A DNA stretch of 6,072 bases from Eubacteriales Family XIII. Incertae Sedis bacterium (GTDB lineage: Bacteria > Bacillota_A > Clostridia > Peptostreptococcales > Anaerovoracaceae): NCBI GenBank assembly GCA_031280075.1, contig JAITHG010000247.1:1-6072 (forward strand), in the 5' to 3' direction. The notes under the pieces were generated by a model. That model ran no database searches. It worked only from the letters and a program-made list of their open reading frames with translations, and was not told the origin of the DNA. Numbering within the stretch: position 1 is the first letter of the stretch; the number at the start of each line of letters is the position of its first letter. A program made the position numbers and the translations under genes. Shown here piece after piece: positions 1-5,195 of this stretch.

Positions 1-693
1 CACGCCCTCCTGCAGCATCGCCCCCCAGTCGGACTGCGGCAGCTTTACGCCGAGTCCGAGGAAGCTCAGCGAGGCAAGCGCCATGATCGCCATGCCAACG
101 TCGAACGTAAGCTCTGCAAGAAGCGTCGGGACGCAGTTGGGCAAAATGTGCCCGAAGACGATGCGCCTGTCCGAGTAGCCAAACGTCCTGCATGCCTCGA
201 CATACGGCTTGGCGCGCTCGGTCAGCGTCAGAGTCCGCGTGAGCTTGGAGATCATCGGGATGTAGACGATGCCGATGGCAGTGACCGCGACCACACTGCC
301 GCGCCCGAATGCCGCGACGAAGAGGAAGGCGAGGAAGAGCGCCGGGAAGCAGAGGATGAAGTCCCACACGCGCATGACGATCCAGTCCAGCCTCCCCCCG
401 TAATAGCCGCAGAGCAGCCCGAACGGGATCCCGATGAGGACGGAGATGCCGACGGCGAGCAGCGCGTTGACGAGCGTTGTCCGCCCGCCGTAGAGCAGGC
501 GCGTGAACTGGTCGCGCCCCAGATTGTCCGTCCCGAGCCAGTGCTGCGCGGACGGTGTCTGCAGGGTCTCCGGCATGCTGGGCGCGTTCGGGTCGAAGGG
601 TGTCAGCTGCGGTCCCAGGAGCGTGCCGACCAGGATGAGTGCGAGCAGCACCAGGCAGGCGGAGACAGGGATCGTGAAGAAGCGCCCTTTCAT
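1..693 (-). CDS. Peptide/nickel-type ABC transporter permease, OppC/DppC family (3' end cut by window)
   Basis: This is an inner-membrane permease subunit of a peptide-type (Opp/Dpp/Nik/Gsi) ABC importer, expected to pair with the OppB-like product just upstream. The 231 visible residues begin MKGRFFTIPV, followed by a membrane segment at about 8-28. The OppC signature HWLGTDNLGRDQFTRLLYGG lies at 51-70, and more hydrophobic segments lie at about 75-98, 112-130 and 133-150. The EAA-loop that contacts the ATPase is at about 166-187 (EACRTFGY...GHILPN). The late motif SFLGLGVKLPQSDWGAML is at 210-227. Family members are usually near 280 residues, so about 50 C-terminal residues lie beyond the left edge. 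The ATG at 693-691 is preceded by GGGAGGG five bases upstream and overlaps the preceding stop (ATGA), which implies translational coupling. The substrate cannot be told from the permease; dipeptide, oligopeptide, glutathione and nickel systems share these motifs. Confidence 0.93.
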   Translation of the reverse strand, partial: MKGRFFTIPVSACLVLLALILVGTLLGPQLTPFDPNAPSMPETLQTPSAQHWLGTDNLGRDQFTRLLYGGRTTLVNALLAVGISVLIGIPFGLLCGYYGGRLDWIVMRVWDFILCFPALFLAFLFVAAFGRGSVVAVTAIGIVYIPMISKLTRTLTLTERAKPYVEACRTFGYSDRRIVFGHILPNCVPTLLAELTFDVGMAIMALASLSFLGLGVKLPQSDWGAMLQEGV

Positions 694-1658
694 GCCAGCC
701 CTCCCTGCCGCAGGGACACGCGCGGGTCGATCAGGACGAGCACCGCGTCCATGACGAAGCTGATCAGCAGGAAAACGAAGAGAAGCAGCAGGAGCAAGGT
801 CTGCGTGATCGGGTAGTTGTATTCCTTGATTGCGGAGACGAGCAACGAACCAAGCCCCGGCAGTGAGAACACAGTCTCGACGAGCACGGCACCCGAGATG
901 GCGGTGCCCACCATCATGGAGGCGATCGTCAGCACGGGGGGCATGGCGTTGCGGAAGCCGTGCCGCACGATGATCGCCGCCCTGCCCAGCCCCTTCGCAC
1001 GCGCAGTCCGCACGTAGCCCTGCTTCATCTGCTCGACCATGCTGCTGCGCGTCACGCGCACGATCAGCGCCATGGGCACGAACGAGAGCACGACGGCGGG
1101 CAGTACGATGCGCGCGACGTATTCCCCCGCGTTGCCGTAGCTGCCGACGAAGGAATACGAGGGGAAGAACCGCGCGCAGACCAGGATGGACACGATCGCC
1201 ATGACAAAGCCCGGGGTGGAGGCAAGGAGGAGGGAGACCATGGAGATCCCGGTGTCCAGCCCCGTGTTCTTCCGGAGCGCGGAGAGCGTGCCCAGCAGGA
1301 TCCCGAAGATCCACGCCAGCACCATGCTGATGGCGACGAGCCCCACCGTGACCGGGACACGCGGCGCGATCAGCCCGCGCACATCCTGGCGGTTCACATA
1401 ATCATGCCCCAGGTCACCAGAGAGCAGCCCGGTCGCCCAGTCGCCGTACTGGGCGAGCAGCGGCTTGTCCAGACCGAAGCGCAGCGCAAGCTCCGCCTTC
1501 GCCGCCTCGGTCGCCCCTTTGTCGCCCCCGAGCACCACGAGCGGGTCTACGCCCAGCGCCCTCGGCACGAGGAACACGAACATCGACACCAGCACGAGCA
1601 TGGCGCACATGGCTCCGATCCGTCTTCCGAGATACGTTGCAGTCTGCCGCACATTCAT
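690..1658 (-). CDS. Peptide/nickel-type ABC transporter permease, OppB/DppB family
   Basis: This is the partner inner-membrane permease of the peptide-type ABC importer. The 322-residue length is normal for OppB/DppB/NikB/GsiC proteins. An N-terminal membrane anchor lies at about 13-32 (ending VFLVPRALG, family pattern). A periplasmic region with FGLDKPLLAQYGDW and GDLGHDY at about 61-87 is typical. Further membrane segments lie at about 103-127, 140-162, 182-202, 242-265 and 285-312. The EAA-loop is at about 215-240 (YVRTARAKGLG...RHGFRNAMPP). The signature VETVFSLPGLGSLL is at 260-273, and the protein ends with the usual DPRVSLRQGG. The start lies 12 bases after the yezD-like stop, with GGTGAGG overlapping that stop as the probable ribosome binding site. 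The stop overlaps the next permease start in ATGA. The three genes therefore read as one operon. Confidence 0.95.
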   Translation of the reverse strand: MNVRQTATYLGRRIGAMCAMLVLVSMFVFLVPRALGVDPLVVLGGDKGATEAAKAELALRFGLDKPLLAQYGDWATGLLSGDLGHDYVNRQDVRGLIAPRVPVTVGLVAISMVLAWIFGILLGTLSALRKNTGLDTGISMVSLLLASTPGFVMAIVSILVCARFFPSYSFVGSYGNAGEYVARIVLPAVVLSFVPMALIVRVTRSSMVEQMKQGYVRTARAKGLGRAAIIVRHGFRNAMPPVLTIASMMVGTAISGAVLVETVFSLPGLGSLLVSAIKEYNYPITQTLLLLLLFVFLLISFVMDAVLVLIDPRVSLRQGGLA

Positions 1659-1670
1659 AGGGTGTCTGCC

Positions 1671-1844
1671 TCACCGCAACCGGATCTTCTCGTGCTTCTC
1701 GATCTGAAGCACCTTGCCATCCTGGATGATGATCGTGACGGATCCGAAGTCGATGCCGTCGATGTAGGCGAGCAGCCTGTCCAGATCCTCAGCGGGGATG
1801 CTGTGCCTCCATTCGGTGTCTTTCTGTGTGGTCTCTGTATTCAT
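1671..1844 (-). CDS. yezD: YezD-family small protein (DUF2292)
   Basis: This small gene encodes 57 residues beginning MNTETTQKDTEW and ending HEKIRLR. The C-terminal half (about 30-57: GIDFGSVTIIIQDGKVLQIE, then KHEKIRLR) has the compact pattern GSVxIIIQDGKVxQIExxEKIRL of the YezD/DUF2292 family. The N-terminal half (AEDLDRLLAYIDGI) is a short predicted helix. The ATG at 1844-1842 has AGAGGAAG close upstream as ribosome binding site. The TGA at 1673-1671 is 12 bases before the OppB-like gene. The family is soluble and of unknown biochemical function. From memory, its members often sit beside sulfate, thiosulfate or cysteine/methionine genes. Here it is the first gene after a strong promoter and heads the transporter operon, hinting that the imported solute is linked to sulfur supply. 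Family assignment is by pattern recognition and is fairly sure; the role is not. Confidence 0.85.
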   Translation of the reverse strand: MNTETTQKDTEWRHSIPAEDLDRLLAYIDGIDFGSVTIIIQDGKVLQIEKHEKIRLR

Positions 1845-1861
1845 GGTCTTCCTCTGTCCAC

Positions 1862-1899
1862 CTATAACTTATATAACATATATGTATTATATAATATAG
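1862..1899. promoter_or_regulatory. AT-rich 38-base imperfect dyad in the leader, candidate operator
   Basis: This almost G/C-free stretch in a GC-rich window forms an imperfect palindrome: 14 of 19 base pairs match around the centre ACATATATGT (1876-1885). The outer arms are CTATA and TATAG. It also holds two copies of the 8-base palindrome TTATATAA and a perfect 12-base palindrome TATTATATAATA. It starts about 3-5 bases after the expected transcription start of the yezD-like operon, where a bound dimer or pair of dimers would block the polymerase. An all-A/U RNA stem here would be weak, so a DNA site for a repressor is favoured over an RNA switch. The regulator is unknown. AT-rich sites of Rrf2/CymR-type cysteine regulators are one possibility, but no match to a known consensus is claimed. 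Confidence 0.45.
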
Positions 1900-1908
1900 C
1901 GCGCTTTA

Positions 1909-1937
1909 ATCATATTCGCTGCCGGTCTGCCTGTCAA
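1909..1937 (-). promoter_or_regulatory. Sigma-70-type promoter for the yezD-like/ABC permease operon
   Basis: On the minus strand, a perfect -35 hexamer TTGACA (1937-1932) is followed after exactly 17 bases by TATGAT (1914-1909), one mismatch from TATAAT. Transcription would start near 1904-1902, leaving a leader of about 58-60 bases before the ATG at 1844. The -35 element begins 14 bases after the stop of the CoA-transferase gene, so the transporter operon can be expressed independently of the genes upstream. A second perfect TATAAT lies at 1891-1886 inside the AT-rich dyad but has no good -35 partner. Confidence 0.75.
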
Positions 1938-1950
1938 GCACTTTTCTTGC

Positions 1951-3225
1951 TCATGCCCAGACCGCCCCTTCTAGGCGCAGACGGTCGACCTCCGCGTCGT
2001 CCATGCCCAGCATCTCCCGCAGGATCGCGCGCCCGTGCTCGCCTGCCTCGGGGTCGAGCGGGTTTTCGCCCGGCGCGATGCCGATGCTCTGCCCGTCGAA
2101 CAGGACGGGCGTGTTGTAGGTCGCGACCTTTCCAAGCCGGGGGTGCTCGATGTCCACGACCATCCCGCGCGCGCGCAGGTGCGGATCTTCCAGCAGATCC
2201 GCGACGTCGCGCACCTCGCCGCAGGGCACGCGCAGCTTGCGGCAATACGCCATCAGCTCGTCCGCCGTGCGCGTCTTCGCCCAGCCGGCGAAGATCCGGT
2301 TCAGCTCCAGGAGCGCCTCCGCGCGCTTCGCGCCCGCCGCCTCCCCGTCCCCGCCGTAGTCCCGGGCGATGTCGTCCCTGCCGATGCCGCGGTACATGGA
2401 CGCGACGCGATCCCCGCCCACCGCGCAGACCATCACCCACTTGCCGTCGCTGGTCTCAAAGGCATCCCAGGGCGCGCCGAGCGGATCCGTGTTGCCGCGC
2501 CTTGGCAGCGCGTCGCCCGTGATGCTCGCGCGCACGACCGATTCCTCCAGGACGGAGAAGACCGCGTCCATCATGCCGACCTCCACGCGCTTCCCTTCGC
2601 CCGTCCGGCTCCGCTCGAGGATCGCTGCCACGATGCCGAAGGCGAGGTACAGCCCCGCGATTGCGTCTGCCACGGCAGGTCCGGTCTTCAGGGGCGCGCC
2701 GCCCGCAAAGCCGCTCTGCGCCATCAGACCGCCCATCGCCTGTGCCACGGGGTCTACCCCCGCGAACGCCGCATACGGTCCGAAAGTCCCAAAGCCGTGG
2801 ATGGACGCGTAGACCAAGTCCCGCCTCTCCCGCTTCAGCTGTTCGTAGCCGAGCCCCAGCTTCTCCATCGTGCCCGGTACAAAATTCTCGACCACCACGT
2901 CGCTCCCGGCGGCGAGCTTCCGGAACAGCGCCTTGCCCGCTTCGTTTTTCAAATCCAGCGCGATGGATCGCTTGCCCCGGTTTAAGCTGTAGAAGTACCC
3001 GCTCGCACCGTTTCGGAAAGGCGGGAAGGAGCGTGAATGGTCGCCGTGCACCGGGGCTTCGACCTTGATGACGTCCGCGCCCAGGTCGTGCAGCAGCAGA
3101 CTCGCGTAAGGTCCCGAGTACACCCAGCTCAGGTCGAGGACGACGATGCCGGACAGCGGCTTGCCACCCACGCCGCCCACGCTGACCGTGCCCCCCGTGC
3201 CCCCTGCCCCACTACTGCGCGTCAT
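1951..3225 (-). CDS. CoA-transferase family III (CaiB/BaiF) protein
   Basis: This enzyme would move CoA from an acyl-CoA donor to a carboxylic acid in the cytoplasm, forming an acyl-CoA for further breakdown or isomerisation. The 424 residues match family III from about residue 22 onward: KPLSGIVVLDLSWVYSGPYA, LGADVIKVEAP at 48-58, and NRGKRSIALDL at 82-92. SDVVVENFVPGTMEKLGL follows at 108-125, with YASIHGFGTFGPYA at 139-152. The catalytic aspartate expected of the family is probably D187 in VADAIAGLYLAFG (codon at 2667-2665). TGEGKRVEVGMMDAV follows at 208-222. The first 21 residues are a Gly/Ser/Thr-rich leader not needed by the fold; the ATG is nevertheless supported by GGGAGG nine bases upstream, and GTG codons 16 and 19 are alternatives. 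The gene overlaps the end of the DUF6125-type gene by 14 bases. The substrate is not predictable; carnitine, oxalate, bile acid, benzylsuccinate and aryl-lactate enzymes share these motifs. Confidence 0.93.
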   Translation of the reverse strand: MTRSSGAGGTGGTVSVGGVGGKPLSGIVVLDLSWVYSGPYASLLLHDLGADVIKVEAPVHGDHSRSFPPFRNGASGYFYSLNRGKRSIALDLKNEAGKALFRKLAAGSDVVVENFVPGTMEKLGLGYEQLKRERRDLVYASIHGFGTFGPYAAFAGVDPVAQAMGGLMAQSGFAGGAPLKTGPAVADAIAGLYLAFGIVAAILERSRTGEGKRVEVGMMDAVFSVLEESVVRASITGDALPRRGNTDPLGAPWDAFETSDGKWVMVCAVGGDRVASMYRGIGRDDIARDYGGDGEAAGAKRAEALLELNRIFAGWAKTRTADELMAYCRKLRVPCGEVRDVADLLEDPHLRARGMVVDIEHPRLGKVATYNTPVLFDGQSIGIAPGENPLDPEAGEHGRAILREMLGMDDAEVDRLRLEGAVWA

Positions 3226-3793
3226 CGTAGACGACCTCCCACGCGCACATCAGCCCTTCGACCGGCGCGTCCGGGTGGGCGTGCGTGCAGGTCGCCTTGA
3301 ACCGGGGGTTCACCGCCTTCACCATCGCGTCGTACAGCGAGCCCGAGATCTCCTTGCAGCGGAACACCTCCAGCCCCGCCCCCTTGCGGTACGTGCCCAT
3401 CGGACAGGCGTTGACATGGAAGACGAGGCGGGTCTCCGTCAGCTCGTCGATCTCCCATTCGAAGCCCGCCGGCGGCCACTGCGTCGTGATGTGCTTCAGG
3501 ACGAACGCCATCGCCTTCATGTCGTCGCCCAAACCGAGCAGATCCTTCAGCGCCTTCGCCTGGATGCGCGCCGTCCGCTTGAAGATCTCCCCGTCGAGGC
3601 GTTCCGTGTTCTCCTGCCCGAAATCGCGCTCCACGAACGTCACCCAGTAGCTCTGGTTCGCCCAGTAGTTCTTGATCCACATGCTGACCATATCAGCGAG
3701 CTGTTCCTTTGACAGTTCCAGCAGCTCCGACCGCAGCGCCTCCCACGTGACTGGGCCTGCCTTTGCACCGTCCACTATCTTTTCGATCGCCAT
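3212..3793 (-). CDS. DUF6125-type protein (ATC-hydrolase-like), function unknown
   Basis: This encodes a soluble protein of 193 residues with no signal peptide or membrane segment. The layout is an N-terminal helical part (LSKEQLADMVSMWIKNYWAN, about 27-46), then FVERDFGQ...LDGEIFKRTARIQAKALKDLLGLG (53-89). A C-terminal alpha/beta part follows, with FEWEIDELTETRLVFHVNAC (111-130), RKGAGLEVFRCKE and CAWEVVYD. Four cysteines (C130, C146, C169, C183) and histidines H126, H171 and H173 cluster in that half and could bind a metal or act in catalysis. The overall pattern resembles what I remember of DUF6125 and of the neighbouring L-2-amino-thiazoline-4-carboxylate (ATC) hydrolase family; the first is favoured and neither is certain. 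An in-frame TAA nine bases upstream fixes the ATG at 3793; the ribosome binding site is weak (GGGG). It overlaps the CoA-transferase start, so the two products probably act in one process. Confidence 0.8.
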   Translation of the reverse strand: MAIEKIVDGAKAGPVTWEALRSELLELSKEQLADMVSMWIKNYWANQSYWVTFVERDFGQENTERLDGEIFKRTARIQAKALKDLLGLGDDMKAMAFVLKHITTQWPPAGFEWEIDELTETRLVFHVNACPMGTYRKGAGLEVFRCKEISGSLYDAMVKAVNPRFKATCTHAHPDAPVEGLMCAWEVVYDDAQ

Positions 3794-3838
3794 CTTAATT
3801 TACCCCGTTCCTTTCCTCATTCCATGTCTATGCTGCTT

Positions 3839-3864
3839 GGGCGGGTCGGCGCGGCAGACCGCCC
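3839..3864. terminator. GC hairpin in the metY-DUF6125 gap, possible weak terminator
   Basis: The arms GGGCGGGTC and GACCGCCC pair over eight bases with one bulged G, around a nine-base loop. A TTTT run follows on the plus strand (3865-3868), so the classical terminator orientation is rightward, where no gene is present. On the minus strand, the direction of all genes, the hairpin is preceded by AAAA and lacks a U-tract. It may slow or partly stop the MetY transcript or protect its 3' end, but read-through into the DUF6125-type gene is plausible. I see no convincing promoter in the 100-base gap (3794-3893). Confidence 0.3.
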
Positions 3865-3893
3865 TTTTCTGGATCCGCGCCCCCATGCCCGCG

Positions 3894-5195
3894 TCAGCGA
3901 CCTCGCGCCTTGGCGAACGCCTGCTGCAGGTCGGCGATCAGGTCGTCCGCGTCCTCCAGGCCGAGCGACAGGCGGATCGTGTCCGGCGTGAGTCCCGCCC
4001 GTTCCCGCATCTCATAGGTCAGCTCCACATGCGTCGTCTGCGCAGGATTGATGATCAGCGAGCGCACATCGCCGATGTTCGCCTGATAGCTGAAGACCTC
4101 CGTCGAGGCAAGCAGTGTGCGCATCTCCTCCTCCGTCCCTTTGAAGCCGAAGGACACGAGCCCGCCTGCCCCCTTGGGGAAATACTTTTCCGCCAGCGCG
4201 CGATACTTGCTGCCCTCTGTCTCGGGATGGCGCACCCAGGACACATCCGCGCTCTGCTCGAGGAAGGCCCGCACCTTGCGCGCATTGTGCACCTGCTTCT
4301 CGACGCGTTCGGACAGGGTCTCTATCCCGAGCAGGATGAGGTATGCGTCGAAGGGGCTGAGCGCCGCGCCGAGATAGTTCAGGTGGATCGCCCGGATGCG
4401 CCCCGTGAAGGGGATGTCCGGGAAAATCTGCAGGATGTTGCGCTTCGTGTCGTCCTTGTCGCGCAAAAACCAGAGCGGCTTCTCGAAATGCGTGTAATGC
4501 CCGTTCGAATAATCAAACCTCCCGCTCTCCACTATGATGCCTGCAATCACGTTGCCATGCCCGGACAGCGCCTTCGTGGCGGAGTAGACGACGATGTCGG
4601 CACCGTGCGCCAGCGGGTTGAGCAGGTACGGCGTTGCGACCGTGTTGTCGCAGATGAAGAGGATGCCGTGCCGATGAGCCACATCCGCAATCGCTTCGAT
4701 GTCTGCGATCGTCGAGTAGGGGTTGGTCAGCGTCTCGATGAAGATCGCCTTCGTGTCCGGCGTGATGCGGCGCTCGATCTCTGCCACGTCGTCCGCGTCC
4801 TCTACGATGTCCGCCTCGATCCCAAAATCCGCAAAGACCTGGTCGAAGCTGTCAACCGTCCCGCCGTACAACCGCGCCGTCGTCAGGATGCGCCCGCCGG
4901 GCGCGGCGGCGTTGAGCAGCGCGTAGGTGACGGCTGCCATGCCGGAGGCAAGCGCGATGGCGCCCGACGCGCCATGCAGTTCCGCAACGCGGCGCTCGAG
5001 CACGTCGACAGTCGGGTTCGACAGGCGCGTGTAGATAGGGTCTTCGTCCTCGAAGGCGAAGAGCCGATCTGCGCGGTAGCTGTCGACCAGTGTGTAAGAC
5101 GCCGTCTGGTAGATCGGCACGGATACCGCGTTGTTGTGGTCTTCGGGGCGGTAGCCCGCCTTGATACGCAGGGTGTCGAAATGGTATTGTGTCAT
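3894..5195 (-). CDS. metY: O-acetylhomoserine sulfhydrylase-type enzyme, PLP Cys/Met metabolism family
   Basis: This is probably an O-acetylhomoserine (thiol)-lyase, which makes homocysteine or methionine from O-acetylhomoserine and sulfide or methanethiol in the cytoplasm. The 433 residues fit MetY rather than the shorter (about 380-400) cystathionine enzymes. Early motifs are SVPIYQTASY (25-34), IYTRLSNPT (54-62) and ALASGMAAV (81-89), and the cofactor-stacking tyrosine is Y110. D183 (ICDNTVATPYL) should contact the pyridine nitrogen. K208 in YSATKALSGHGNVIAG is the Schiff-base lysine (codon at 4574-4572). The insert at about 232-281, with HYTHFEKPLWFLR and RIRAIHLNYLGAALSPF, is characteristic of MetY. 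The loop GDVRSLIINPAQTTH (375-389) and IRLSLGLED (407-415) follow, R408 being the likely carboxylate-binding arginine. GGAGG lies seven bases before the ATG, which overlaps the aminotransferase stop (ATGA). A gamma-lyase with another substrate is the main alternative. Confidence 0.9.
   Translation of the reverse strand: MTQYHFDTLRIKAGYRPEDHNNAVSVPIYQTASYTLVDSYRADRLFAFEDEDPIYTRLSNPTVDVLERRVAELHGASGAIALASGMAAVTYALLNAAAPGGRILTTARLYGGTVDSFDQVFADFGIEADIVEDADDVAEIERRITPDTKAIFIETLTNPYSTIADIEAIADVAHRHGILFICDNTVATPYLLNPLAHGADIVVYSATKALSGHGNVIAGIIVESGRFDYSNGHYTHFEKPLWFLRDKDDTKRNILQIFPDIPFTGRIRAIHLNYLGAALSPFDAYLILLGIETLSERVEKQVHNARKVRAFLEQSADVSWVRHPETEGSKYRALAEKYFPKGAGGLVSFGFKGTEEEMRTLLASTEVFSYQANIGDVRSLIINPAQTTHVELTYEMRERAGLTPDTIRLSLGLEDADDLIADLQQAFAKARGR

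Noticed and set aside
1845..1904. Riboswitch (for example SAM or cysteine-linked) in the yezD leader.
   Set aside because: The leader is only about 60 bases and nearly all A/U over most of its length. I see no conserved stems, junctions or terminator/antiterminator pair.
1931..1953. Possible terminator between the CoA-transferase stop and the yezD promoter (AGCA/TGCT arms).
   Set aside because: The stem is only about four bases with an A-rich loop and no following U-tract. The region is better explained by the -35 element it contains.
960..2522. Long open frame on the plus strand across the permease, yezD-like and CoA-transferase genes.
   Set aside because: It runs antisense through several well-supported genes and across the AT-rich promoter region, is rich in Arg, Pro and Ala, and matches no family I recognise. 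It is what high GC at third positions produces opposite real genes.
3794..3893. A promoter for the DUF6125-type gene.
   Set aside because: No -35/-10 pair with acceptable spacing and match was found on the minus strand, so co-transcription with metY is more likely.
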